From positions 536,790-600,789 of the forward strand of contig ML976987.1 of the NCBI GenBank assembly GCA_010015675.1: a stretch of DNA of 64,000 nucleotides, given 5' to 3'. This document shows positions 26,224 to 38,100 of this stretch, one piece after another (position 1 is the first letter of the stretch; every line of letters begins with the position of its first letter). The position numbers were made by a program, and so were the translations under genes. This stretch comes from Byssothecium circinans. Its lineage: Eukaryota > Ascomycota > Dothideomycetes > Pleosporales > Massarinaceae. The notes below the pieces were generated by a model. The model had not been told where the DNA came from. It was given only the letters and a program-made list of their open reading frames with translations, and did not search any database.

Positions 26224-26663
26224 ACTTCTAGGTAAAAGAGTTTTTTACTAAAAATACTTTCTCTTTAAATATCCTAAGATTTTTAATCTAAGATAGTTTT
26301 TTCTTTGATAGTAATAAGAGCTATTAAGTCTTATATACTATACTCTAGTAAAATACTAAAGACTAAGGTTTTTAACTAAAAAGAGTTTTTCCTTAGAATA
26401 AATAGTAAGAGCTATTAAGGTTAGTCTCTATACTATAGATTATAGTAAAATCTAGCAAAGTGCTAGATAACTATAATAATAAGAACTTAAGAAGAATACC
26501 TAGATAACTAGATCTTAAGAACCTTATATAGTTAAAATAACTATTAGGAGTTTTTAATTTTCTTCTATATAACCTCTTTAAATAAAGAAGGTATTAACTA
26601 AGGTTTTTAAGAAATTTTCCTTAGAAAATAAATCTATTATTAGGACGCTAATAAGGATTAAGG
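26224..26663. other. AT-rich sequence without a recognised gene
   Basis: Heavily AT-biased, with stops in all frames. It may be the 3' internal part of another retroelement, since it ends in an AAGGATTAAGGGGGTA purine tract. No motif was found to name it. Confidence 0.4.
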
Positions 26664-26935
26664 GGGTATATTAAAATATAAGAGTAATTTAATACTTATA
26701 TTAATTTACTCTTATTTCTATATATACTCTTTATTACCTAGTAGTTAAATACTATAGGTTAGTAATCTAGACTATCCTAGATTACTATCTCCTAGGTAGT
26801 TAACTATAGATTAGATAGAACTATCCTAGATTAATTAATTAATTAACTAGTCTAAAGGCCTAGCTAATATTATAGTATTATTAGTTCTTTATTAAATAAA
26901 GAAATAATATTAAGCTAAAACACTTAACGTATTCC
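26664..26935 (+). repeat. Putative LTR start of another retroelement
   Basis: A purine tract ending GGGGGTA at 26657-26663 is followed by TATTAAAATATAAGAG, which looks like a TG-initiated LTR end after RIP. The sequence runs to the TA insertion site of element L and may continue after 29937. No second LTR copy is seen, so this is tentative. Confidence 0.35.
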
Positions 26936-26936
26936 A

Positions 26937-27548
26937 CTATCGAGCCGGCCACACCATCGAGCCGGCCACTTTTTGCTTGGCGGAAAATCAAAGATTCAAC
27001 CTTTAATAACAATTTAAATACTAGAGCTATTAAGCTGAAATTTTAAATACAGATATATATAATATAGACAAAAAGGATTATAAAAAAATATTCTAGGATT
27101 TCTAATAGCTTAGTAAGCTATATAGGTATAGAAAATACTAGGCTACTTTTAGTATATAGCGTATAAGTACCTACTAAACTAGCTAAATAAGTAATAATAA
27201 CTTTAGAGCTAGTTTATATATATATAATACACCTATTAGCACTAAAATTATAGCGTGCAGCCTAGACCTATTAGAGAATTAGCGTAGAGGTTCCTAAAAT
27301 TAGAAATATATAATAAAATATTTTATTTAGCTAGATATTCTTACTTCTTTTCTTTTAATAAACTTTATATATATATATAAAAGTAATATAAATAGTTAGC
27401 TATAAGAAAATAGCTTATATAAGCTATATTATAAGGCAGTGTTAGGATTTTTATAAAAACCTATACTTCCTAAGCTAGATCTTTTAGTTTTAGAGGTATT
27501 TACTTACTTTAAATTTTATATATAGCTTTATTTAGTATATACTATCCT
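26937..27548. mobile_element. TIR element L, left end, running into a gap
   Basis: It starts at TA (26935-26936) with ACGTATTCCACTATCGAG and two copies of a GAGCCGGCCAC module, a third variant of the pogo-type subterminal repeats. Inside, 26980-27025 matches the inner flank of element K. The following 500 bp are AT-rich and unrecognised. The right end is not visible; it is probably in the gap. Confidence 0.6.
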
Positions 27549-28143
27549 NNNNNNNNNNNNNNNNNNNNNNNNNNNNNNNNNNNNNNNNNNNNNNNNNNNN
27601 NNNNNNNNNNNNNNNNNNNNNNNNNNNNNNNNNNNNNNNNNNNNNNNNNNNNNNNNNNNNNNNNNNNNNNNNNNNNNNNNNNNNNNNNNNNNNNNNNNNN
27701 NNNNNNNNNNNNNNNNNNNNNNNNNNNNNNNNNNNNNNNNNNNNNNNNNNNNNNNNNNNNNNNNNNNNNNNNNNNNNNNNNNNNNNNNNNNNNNNNNNNN
27801 NNNNNNNNNNNNNNNNNNNNNNNNNNNNNNNNNNNNNNNNNNNNNNNNNNNNNNNNNNNNNNNNNNNNNNNNNNNNNNNNNNNNNNNNNNNNNNNNNNNN
27901 NNNNNNNNNNNNNNNNNNNNNNNNNNNNNNNNNNNNNNNNNNNNNNNNNNNNNNNNNNNNNNNNNNNNNNNNNNNNNNNNNNNNNNNNNNNNNNNNNNNN
28001 NNNNNNNNNNNNNNNNNNNNNNNNNNNNNNNNNNNNNNNNNNNNNNNNNNNNNNNNNNNNNNNNNNNNNNNNNNNNNNNNNNNNNNNNNNNNNNNNNNNN
28101 NNNNNNNNNNNNNNNNNNNNNNNNNNNNNNNNNNNNNNNNNNN
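27549..28143. other. Assembly gap (595 N)
   Basis: A run of N separating element L from pogo copy E. The right end of L and the transposase C-terminal end of E must lie in or near it. Confidence 0.99.
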
Positions 28144-29935
28144 TATTACTATCTAAAAATATATACTAAGTACTAGCCTCTAACTTAGAAGAACCCTCTT
28201 TATTAGCTTAATATATTCTCGCGTTATACCTAGCCTTACCGTAGTTACTATAGTAGCAAATACCTAGTTATTATACTTCGCGTTTACCCTTTACTCTTAC
28301 CCTTTTATAGTTCTAAATAATTCTTAATAGTTTAGAACTATTCTAGTCTACTATAAGACTATACTCTATAGTACTACCCTTCTAAAAATACTTAAACTTA
28401 CATATTTTTTACTTAGTTACTACTATAAGTTGCTGTTTAAGCTCTTTAATACGCGCCTTTATTAGCGCGCTACTATATAGCATTAAGTTAACGCCTTTAA
28501 TAAGCTATAAAAGCCTATCCTAAGCTGTCTATAGTAACTAAGTAATAGAATTACGTACTAGCTTTAACTATAAGCTAAATTCGCGTGTATTAATTAGAGT
28601 CCTTAATAGCTATAGCGTCTCTAGTAGTAGAAGTCCTAGTAGGGTACATATACGTATATTAAAGTAATTAAGTACTACCTACGCGTTTAGAGGGACTAGC
28701 CCTAAAGCCTTAAAGGCCTTTTAATAGTTCTAAACTGTAAACACGCTTAAAAACGCGTCTTTAAAAGCTAGTAGGAACGCTTCCTTATTAATATAAAAGA
28801 CGTATTAGCGTGCTAAGTCCTAAATAATCTTAGAGTACTTACGCTTAAGTAGCAAGAATAATACTATATTAAATAGCTGGAGGATGTGTAATAAGTATAG
28901 TAGTATATAGAGTGTAAGGATCTTATTATTATAATAATAATCCTTAAAATCTTAATTTAGGTAGCTTTTGTAGCTATCTAAAATTAGCAACTAATAGACG
29001 CCTACTATTTAGCCCTTTATATGCGCGTTAAAGTGCTTTAACTACGTAAGACTAAGCTTATTAGTTGTTTATCTATTCTCTAAGACTAAGAGCTTTTAAT
29101 TATATAGTATATTAGCTTCCTAGTACTATAAAGAGATATAGACGTATCCTTTATATATAATAAATAGTAGGGTAAATATACTATTTAAATATATACTCTA
29201 GATATCTATCACCTACTCCTTATCGCCTAGCTAAACTATTATAGGCCTTTCTTGCTTCTCTAAGCTAGTAACTACTTTTATAGAGCTAATAATACCTATC
29301 TAAAAGCTAGTCTTATTAAAGTTATATATATTGTTATCATGTACGCTGTACTTCGCTTTAGTATCCTATATAAGCTTAAACTACGCGCTAACTACCTTAG
29401 GATCTTCCTATAGAGCTCTCTAATAGCCCTTTAAATAGTTCTAGGCTATTTATAATAGTTCTAAATAGTTTATAAACTATTCTATTTAGTTAACGCCTAC
29501 CTTCTTACTACCCCGCTTGCGTAGTAGTTTATTCGCTATATCTAATACTTCACTTAACGTAGGCGTAAATCCTCACAAATTAAGGTCAAGGATATATTAG
29601 ATAAGCATGTCCTCTTTAGTTAGGGACAGTTTTAAACAGTTTAGAACTATATTTAGTTAAAAGGTAATTCTATTAATACAGTTAGAGAGGCTCTAATAAT
29701 AAACGTTAAAAGCTTTAGCAGCGCATTAGAGGCTTATAAATTAGCCTAAATAGTAAGCTTAAAGGGCAAGCTTAATCTTACCTTCTTATTAAATAAGTAA
29801 CGCGTTTATTAGTTAAGGCATTTCGTAATAAGTGTAGTATTAGTATTGCTAAGGAAAAGTAGCTATCTTAATAGTATAGCCGTCTTAATAGTATAGCTAT
29901 CTTAATAGTGTAGCTATCTTAATAGTACTTTACAT
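28144..29935 (-). mobile_element. Pogo/Fot1-like transposon, copy E, minus strand, 3' end in the gap
   Basis: The minus strand matches the transposase of copies A-D from the N-terminal region (near 29840) to just past the zinc-knuckle region (near 28190). The outer end at 29935 reads ATGTAAAGTACTATTAAG on the minus strand, then four units of the AAGATAGCTA-type repeat. TA follows at 29936-29937. Only about 110 bp of the other end are missing in the gap. RIP stops throughout. Confidence 0.8.
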
Positions 29936-29937
29936 TA

Positions 29938-30185
29938 AATAGATTTATTAAGAAAAGAGAGTTCTTTTAAAAGTAAATCTATATATACTAGAGCTTTTAG
30001 AGATTACTTTAAAGCTAGTTTAGAGAACTTAGAGTCTAAAGAATAGTTCCTAAGAAACTAAGGCCTAGCCTATTATACTATCTAATAGTTAAGACTTTAT
30101 ATTAATAGTACTTTATACTAATATTAAGTTATTTAATAGATTCTAAGCTTATTGGTAGGTGCTAGTTAGTAGGGTGTTTAGGAAA
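29938..30185. other. Last AT-rich segment before the compartment border
   Basis: AT-rich sequence without a recognisable frame, ending at about 30185, where base composition changes within a few tens of bases to GC-rich gene space. It may be the rest of the retroelement LTR broken at 26935. Confidence 0.4.
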
Positions 30186-30755
30186 AATAGTAAGATGTTA
30201 TAGTTTCGTGGCTGACGCGCGCTCTAGGTGGGGCTGCGTGTGGTCCCCGAGGTCAGTCTCGCATCACGTGCGGGACGATACGCACGGATTACCAAGATTG
30301 TAACGCAATTGAGCCGCAATTATAGACAACCGACCGCATTGCTCTGAGAAGTAAGAGAACTCCCCTGGTTCTGTCCGCCGCCGCCACCTTTTGGCTTCCG
30401 CCCTATACTGTCTTCAGACAGCGTCCACGCTACCAAAGGGCCGCAGTTTCGTCGCGTGCCGGACACTAAACAAACAAGTCTGTCCACTTCACCTCCGCGC
30501 CTCGTTCGCCTTCCCTCCCCACTGTTGAACCACGACCTCCGCCTGCTTTACGTTGGGATAAGTACCGCTCAACCACGACTTTTGCCTGGCCCCCGTGGTA
30601 AGCATCCACCCTTCGAGTCCCGGTAGGGAGAGAGCCATCCGTCAAAGAAGGTGCCCTTTCTGCTGGGTCCCCAACACTTCCGCTCCTCCACCAACACACA
30701 GCGCCCGGTGCACTTCCACTGATATACGCTCACCGCATAGAAACCCCGTACGCGC

Positions 30756-30809
30756 ATGCACAATGCCCCCCTCGAGTGCTCGGAGGGTAGGTCTCCGCTC
30801 CCGCCGTGA
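30756..30809 (+). promoter_or_regulatory. Upstream ORF overlapping the forkhead start codon
   Basis: An ATG at 30756 opens an 18-codon frame (stop TGA at 30807-30809) in a different frame. It begins seven bases before the chosen main ATG and overlaps the start of the forkhead coding region. If the transcript starts upstream, this would lower initiation at 30763. No transcript evidence is available. Confidence 0.4.
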
Positions 30810-33313
30810 GCCAGACGCGCAGCAACAATCGGATGCAGACACACCAGATTCGATAGCCACGCCCTCCCGTAAGCGTAGACGAGTAGGCGACCCCCCAAGC
30901 GAAGACGCAAAAGACGCCCGCTCACACATGCAGCTCAACGGTGTGGAACAGGCCGCGCCCGTCGCAGCTGAGGATGCGGCTCGAACTCGCATCACGGAAT
31001 CGGTCGCGAGCGACGACTCCCGGGCCACAATCCCAAACGGTGCAGACAACGAGGTGCCTACAGACGCCCTCGACCGCCAGAACTACATGATTCAGCACTT
31101 GCGCACCCCGTCGACTTACGTTCCTCATGCTGCTGTTGATTTTGCCAACGATCTCCAGCTGCGGAAGATGGAGGGGGACAATGTCCCGGCCTACGCAAAG
31201 ATAGCAGCGCGCGACTGGTGCTTCTTCGTGCAGAAGACGCGCTTCATCATCGGCCGTGCAGACTCTGCCATCCGTGCGAACCCGCACGACAGCTCTCATC
31301 ATGACATGCCGGCACTACCGCCCAGCGACGCCGTCGCAGTCAGCGACTGGGGAGTGGATATCGACCTCGGCCCCGAGCGACAAGTCTCTAGAGTTCACGC
31401 CCAGGTCGACTACGACTCGTCTCTTGAGACTTGGTTTATCACCGTCAACAGTCGCAATGGACTCAAGCTCGATGATTTCACTTTGGCACGTGGCGATCGT
31501 GCGCCGCTTCACTCAGGTATCTGCATCGGTATCCTGGGTACCCAGATGGTTTTTCTCCTCCCTGGCCAAGAAGATGTGTTCCATCCCATGCTATATCGCC
31601 AGCTCAAGACCGACCGCGAAGTAAATGAATCCGATGACGACGGGAACCCGCCGAATCGAACTCTACCCCATGCGCATCCCAATGGTCCGACGCCCAAACG
31701 TGAGCCATACGATCCATTCCCGCCGACTTCGTCGCGCAACAGACAAGCTGCTCAAGCTCAAGCTCAGGGTCACCAACTAACATCGACTCCTGGTCGTCCA
31801 TTGCCTAACACTCCCATGGCATTTCGCTCTTCAGAGAAGCATCCACGCAGCCAAGATTCACCCGCCTTCCCTCGCGGCATGCTGCTCGACTCCACCGAGA
31901 GCATTGACTTAAGTAATGATGCCGCCAAAGATACCAAGCCAAACCTTAGCTATGCGCAATTGATTGGCCAAGCCATTCTAAATAGCCCCGATGAGATGCT
32001 TACCCTTGCGAATATCTACGACTACATCAAAGCCCACTACGCCTACTTCCGGCATACTAGCGCTGGTTGGCAAAATTCCATCCGCCATAATCTGTCTTTG
32101 AATAAGAGCTTCGAGAAGATTGCGCGCCGAACAGACGAACCCGGAAAAGGCATGAAGTGGAAGATTGCAGACTCTGAACGGGATGAATTCATCAAAAAGA
32201 CATTGCTGAATCCTCGCAACAAAGCCGGCAGTGGGCAATCTTTCCCTACAGGCACTTCTGGACCTAGCTCACCCGCGTTAGGCAACCAGTCTGCCCAGCG
32301 TGAATACCGAGAACCGTTTCATGCCTCGGAGCGACTTCAGGGTGCCCTTGACCAAAACAGGACCGGGTACATCAAATCACCTCCACGATCGGCCACGCCT
32401 CCATTGTCTTCGATACCAACGGCTACTCAATCGTTCACTCCGGAGCGCGGCCCTCGCTCTCAGATTCAGATGGGAGGCTATGGACAGGTACGTGACTCAC
32501 CTGGAAGAAATTATACCCCTCCAACACATGTTTTGAGTGGGCAAAGCTGACTCGTGTCTCGGTCATGTTTAGTCAACCACGTTTAGGGATCAGGATCGAT
32601 TCGTGACGCCTGCTAAGAAAGTCCTCTTCCCGGACCCCGAAGAAGGCCATCAACCAGCATTCGCCAAGACGGACGGCGAACATGGTGGCCTAGAATCTTC
32701 CCCGAGCGTAGAACCTGTCAAGCAGAACGTGAGCGGCCTACGCGACGAAGCTGCCAACTCGCCGCCAACCTTATACTCAGACACGCCTGCCAACAATACC
32801 AGCGGCAATCAGGAGGCACACCGAGCAAATACACTAGTAACTCCGTTTGTCACCCGACATGCCCCGCGTCTTGCACCTCCCAGCACTGCTCAGATGCCTA
32901 GCCATTACATCAACTTCTCCAGCCCCGCACCTTTCTGGAAGTTTGTTGACCTTCCAAGTACTCCTGCTAAAGCACCCGTCGATCTCAGTCCGATCAAGAT
33001 GAGACACGATTCCGGCAAGGATGGTGACGAGGAGCCCGCACAGCCGAGTTCGCCGCCAATTATGGGTGACGAAGAGCCAAGTGCGGAGCCTGAGGAGAAG
33101 GCCGACGAAGAGGAGGAGGATGTTGGACCCGAAAGCCCTAGCCGAACTGTTTCGCGTCCGGTGAGTCGCCAGGTCGGGTCGCATCGGTCAAGGTCGAACT
33201 CGAACATCAATGGGTTTGATCCGAAGCCGGTGAATGGAGGAATGGTGCGTGGTGCAAGCTTGACGTCTTTCGAAGAAGAGCCAGAGGAGGAGGGGTTTGA
33301 CCTGTCTAAGTGA
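30763..33313 (+). CDS. fkh2: FHA-forkhead transcription factor (Fkh1/Fkh2 type)
   Basis: Two exons (30763-32487, 32573-33313) joined over an 85-bp intron (CAG|GTACGTG ... GTTTAG) give 821 residues in one frame. An FHA domain lies at about residues 150-275: FIIGRADS, then VSRVHAQVDYD, then a SRNGLKLDD loop, the phosphothreonine-binding pattern. The forkhead DNA-binding domain is at about 393-480 (KPNLSYAQLIGQAIL, WQNSIRHNLSLNKSF, GKGMKWKI). The N terminus carries an RKRRRVGD basic patch; the C terminus is Ser/Pro- and acid-rich with SPSRTV and SRPVSR sites. The FHA plus forkhead pairing is that of yeast Fkh1/Fkh2, nuclear regulators of cell-cycle genes. The ATG at 30763 was chosen because the open frame upstream of it has no other ATG. 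Paralogue identity is not certain. The gene starts under 600 bp from the RIP-mutated block. Confidence 0.9.
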
Positions 33314-34291
33314 GTTGTAACTGATGGAGAGGTTATGACGATGGTGGATGCTAATGTGGACCAGGGGGTTCCAAAAGATTGGCTCTTTCCACCGTGGACT
33401 TGCTCAGCAGCATGGTGTTGTCGGTCGCGGGCCGTAGACTGGCCATACCTATTCTACGAACGAGCATCATTCGAGCACTCCTCTTCAACCAAAACGTACA
33501 GACCTAGGCATTGTATACGACCTAATACAATAACGTCACTAGAAGCGTTGACAATTTCACCGAACAATGATCACGTATCGATTATTCAGCATCACAGAAC
33601 CGTGCATATTTTTCTATTGACTGCGGAAGTCTGATTACGTCTGACAATCGCTTTTCTCTCGGCGCCTCGGCGGCTTTTTTTGTCTTTACCAAGGTGCTAA
33701 TTGTTTGGGTACATGTATTTGTTTCTTCTCCCTCTATTCCGTACAGGAAGATCGTACTGGCTTCCTCGCGCTCTACTTCTCTGTCTGTGTCTCTGATGTC
33801 AAAACTTTTCCTATATTCGTCTTACATCAGGACTATGGGTGCATCCTTCACTATTGCTGGGAATTTTTGTGGACGTCCAAGGGAATGGCGTTAGCGTCAG
33901 TGTCATGCAGTCTCTCCTCTCTCTTAGCTTCTTACGATATGATGTCATAAACGACCCCAATAGCATCCAATGGGCGGGTGGATGATCAAGAGAGCAGCGG
34001 CATTCGTTCGCTTGAACGGTTGTGTTTTTAGTAGTTGGATAGTGAATCAAAATGTGCGGATCTTGTGTAAATTTTTTTTGGCGTGAGGTATGTGATGTGT
34101 GATGCGCTCAAGTGATGAAAGCTCGTTCGCTCATGTCACAAAAGTCTAACAACGACCCGCGCAACCTGATGTACGTTTAAAAACCCTGTTTCTTTCCCAT
34201 ATTGGGCAAAAGCTGTCTTTCCACGTGAGTGGTATACATTCAGACCCATCGTCTTTCACATGTGTACTCCCTCGCTGTCCTCGAGACTGCC
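33314..34291. other. Intergenic region between two convergent genes
   Basis: 3' flanks of the forkhead gene (plus) and the complex I gene (minus). Only short frames are present and no conserved protein was recognised. Confidence 0.6.
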
Positions 34292-35149
34292 CTAGTTTAT
34301 CTCCTTGTGCGGGAACCACTTGCTCGCCTTGAGATTCTTCTCCTCGAGCGGCGCGTCCAGAACACCGAGTCGCCTTATCTCGCCTGCTGAGGGCGCATCG
34401 TCACGCTTTATGTTTGCTTCGGCTTTACGATAGGCGGCTTGGAGGGCAAGGGTGCGAGCGGCCTAAAACAACACATGTCAACAACCACACTCTACCGGTC
34501 AACTCTCGGTCAGATAGTGCCTGGAGGGTATGGATTTATAGAAGGTGAAATGGAATTGACGACATCATGGATATCGAGGTAATAAGGGTGGGAAAGGGTA
34601 TGGTCTACCTCTTTCTTGTGGTGTAGGCACTCGTAGTAGTCTTCGAGAACAGGCTGACATTTCACCTTGCCCTTGTCGTCTTCGGCCGATGTATTTGTTA
34701 CATAGCAGGCGAGAACTTCTTGCCAGAAGGGGAAGCAGCGGGAGGGACCTGCAAGTTTGCTGTTAGCTCGGGTCCCTGGTTTTCTTTGTGGGGTCATGGA
34801 TCCGGAGGCTCAAGCCTGGGGTGTTTGTTGGAGGAGAAGGGCGCAGGAGCATGGGCAGTTTGCGGTCGGGATGGTGAAGAGCGGACAATGGCTTTAGAAG
34901 ATCCAGCGGGGTTCGTGGAGATTCGATGCCTCCTGTAGCAGACTACTCATGCTTCGCAGCATATATTCATGTCGCTCAAGGGTCGTACTGTATCAATGTA
35001 TAGGCCGTAGTTCACGCTTTCGTTGCCGGATCTCCTCTGCCCCTTGCGCGCCCGCTGTTCCTCTCCACTTTGCCTCCCGGAACCTTGTCATAGTGCCACT
35101 GAAAAGGTGCGGTGTACATACCGCCAGCCAGTCCGTATCCTGAAGCCAT
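34292..35149 (-). CDS. Complex I accessory subunit, NDUFS5 type (11.5-kDa subunit)
   Basis: Three exons (35149-35122, 34748-34609, 34462-34292) give 112 residues. The protein starts MASGYGLAGGPSRCFPFWQE and has a twin CX9C motif: C-FPFWQEVLA-C and C-QPVLEDYYE-C, then LHHKKE. This is the NDUFS5-like subunit of mitochondrial NADH:ubiquinone oxidoreductase, an intermembrane-space protein imported through the Mia40 disulfide relay. The C-terminal exon (LALQAAYRKAEA, then EIRRLGVLD) also fits fungal members. Length matches the family. Intron 1 is 373 bp (GTATGT...TTGCAG), much longer than the others in this window; intron 2 is 146 bp. The start exon is only 28 nt. Splice phases agree across all junctions. 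Confidence 0.9.
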
Positions 35150-38100
35150 GGTGTGGGTGTAGATGTGGGGATCGTGATGTTCGTTGGCGCGGCCCTCGTG
35201 AGAGGTGAAGCTCGAGCTAGCTTATGCATTCGATTAGCTAAGCGGATCTTGGCGCAAGGACCGGTGGAGATAAAATTCGTCTCGTTTATGCTTATGTGAC
35301 ATGATCCTATTCCTTTCCTTCAATCATTATTTCATTTGTTTTCAAAAGCGATAATGAGAACCTTTCTAGCTGTTGAGAAGCATGACATTGACCCATAGTA
35401 CTTGAGTAGAGACCTCATTGGAAATGTAATTTGCTCCAGCATTATACAAACCGAGCGAAATGCATGAATAACTTGCTGAATTGACAATTTATCAAAGTCA
35501 ATTCTTATCGGGTCCTTTCCTGTCTCTTTTCTCGGCGCTTTCCCGATATATGGACGCCTCACCTTCTCATAACCGATCATTCCGTTTCCGCTTCGATCAT
35601 CAGCTTCCTCGTTTACTTCCTAGTATCCGTACGCCTTGCGTGTATCTGCCAGTCCCCGTTCAAACTGTTCAACTTAGCGTTGAAGGTCTCATAATTTGCC
35701 GGTGGCCAGGAACAGTGTGATTCACCCAGTCTGCAGCCTTATGGGCAGATCGGCTCCATAGGGCTATTGCAAAACTCTGTATCATCCCACTTCACATTGA
35801 GTCCACCATCGACACTATTTGGGGCCGTCCTTCATGCTCCTTTCCGTTCTCGATGTCCCATCATTCTCGCCTCTCTCTCTGAAATTCTGTGTTTCACACC
35901 CTTCTGCCAGCTGTTACGCTTCCGTCGGACCTCGAGGCTTTTGTTCGTAACATACACTTCGCTTTGGGATACTGAGATCAAAGTAAAGCTGGAGGTGGAC
36001 AACTTCACCCTTGAATGACTTGCTGTTGGGGGAAGCAATCCTAGCGTCGGGTAGTCCTGCGGGGAAAATTGCCGCGGTATATGGATTTTTTTGGGGCAGT
36101 ACTGCACAGCAGGTGAAAATGACCCTCCCTCCTATCGCATAGAGCAGTAGTCTTGGCCATTGACAAGCGAATGCGCCCATCTTTCTACGCTTTCATAGAG
36201 CTTCCTCCCTTTTGACCCGAGAAGACACATCCAACAAGGCAGTCACCGATTATCATGGGCCCGACGTGGTTACAAGGGGGATCACGCCTGAAAAAAGCCG
36301 TAGGCGTAGGCATAGAGACGGGGTTTCAATGTTTAAAACAATATAATATCCCACTCCTTCAGCCATATGAATGTGGGAAGAACTCAGTCAACATCTGCCT
36401 TCCATCACAGTCGACCCAGCTGCTCGATCGTGAAATCTTCAAATACAATCTGAAACGCCTCCTAACTTCTTTAGTCATTGCCAGCATGCATTCTCAGCTT
36501 ATTTGCAAAGCGACTCATTGGTTTCCATGTCAGGTTTCCATCTTTCTCGACACTTTTAGCAGTTCCAATGCATCTGTTGCCCTTGTGTTTGGTGGGAACC
36601 TGGGCATACTTGTTTACGGCAAGACTTCAAGTGCCGCGACGCTTTACGACTAAAGTGATCTAATGAAAAGGAAGTTGGAAGGAGGGTGTCAATAGTTGAG
36701 CAGTAAATAGTAGCGGCGTTCGGAGGGGTGGATTCCTCCCAACTATCAACATAAGGGGCGGAATTTCCGATACTACATGATTTTGAAGTTAGTTCTGGGA
36801 ATCAGACGAGATGTGTGGATTGGTCCCATAAGTGTCTAATAGATTGAATATTAGTGGCCGTTGAATAGCTGACAATACCCGTGCAGTTCTCTAGTCCATT
36901 GGACTAGGGTGTGTTTCTCGATACTGAGTCTGCAAGCCCGTATCCGTACACCCCCCCTTAATCCCTGCTAGGAAACATCTAAATATGGACTTTTGCGTTA
37001 TCGATACTCAATGGTCCTGGGCCTCTTTTACATAGGAAGCATTTGCCGTCATATCTGAGCCTTCACATGTTGGAGACGGCAATTACCCAGTCGTTCGTGC
37101 ACTATATCCAGTTGCAGTGGACAGGGCCCTCAAGGCCCTCAATAAAGACGCTTACATGGCCACAACCTTCGAACATACATAAGTCTGTGAAACTGCTGGT
37201 CGGGATGCACTCTTGGTCGGACTTTGACGTAGACGGTATGTGGAAGTGGAAAAGGAAGTGTGGAGGAAAATCGAGCTCAGGAGAGAATTCAGGAGAGCGA
37301 AGCTCTATTGTATTGGGGTGAGATCAGATGAGACTATATACACAGAGCCGGGAGAACAATCCTCCGATCACCTGATGAGCCCTCATATATCTACCGCGAC
37401 AGGAAGAGCGTGGATGATCTTGCGCAGTAGTCTTAAGAGTGCCACGTTGCGAGATTAATAATATCGGCATTTATTCTCATTGATTATATCGATAACAGGA
37501 CCCAAGGGGCAGTTCACAGGGAAAAGAGGTCAACAAGAAAAACAAAACCAGTGTTTCAGTTTCGTTCAGAAGCTAACGTGAAAGATTTTCTTACTATCTC
37601 CGAGCATACGTAAGTTGCTTTACTTGTCAGTGAACCGTTCTATATTATCACAATGCACGCCTGTGATATAAACAAGCAGTAACTGTTTCTGTGAGCTGAA
37701 CATCCAGTCTACTATAGGAGTGAGCGGACAGTTTTTGAGCACTCACCTTCACGTTGATATCACATGGAGGAGCTGCAACAAAGAAATTTTATCGCAACAG
37801 CTTTCATATCCTCAATTTGGTGTAGCTTTACTAGACCCAGTCTTGTTAACTTTAAGCTCAAATTTCATAAGCAGGGCTCTATATAAAACCACAAATGTAC
37901 AGTACATGCTCGAGATGCAAGTCACCGTCCAACAGTACCTATCTCTATCCCTCCAATACAAGCGCCCAATCATTCCTGTGAGACCATCTCCAGAACTTAC
38001 GTGACTAGGGAAGGAGTTCATGCGAAAGAGCTCCTCTCCTCTTCGCCTTTCTTCCGCCGACCTTTGAAGATTCGCCCTCGTTGGACCCTTTTGCCTTCAT

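Noticed and set aside
30569..31302. Several 118-135 residue minus frames opposite the forkhead exon
   Set aside because: Shadows of a long GC-rich coding exon; no start context or motif.
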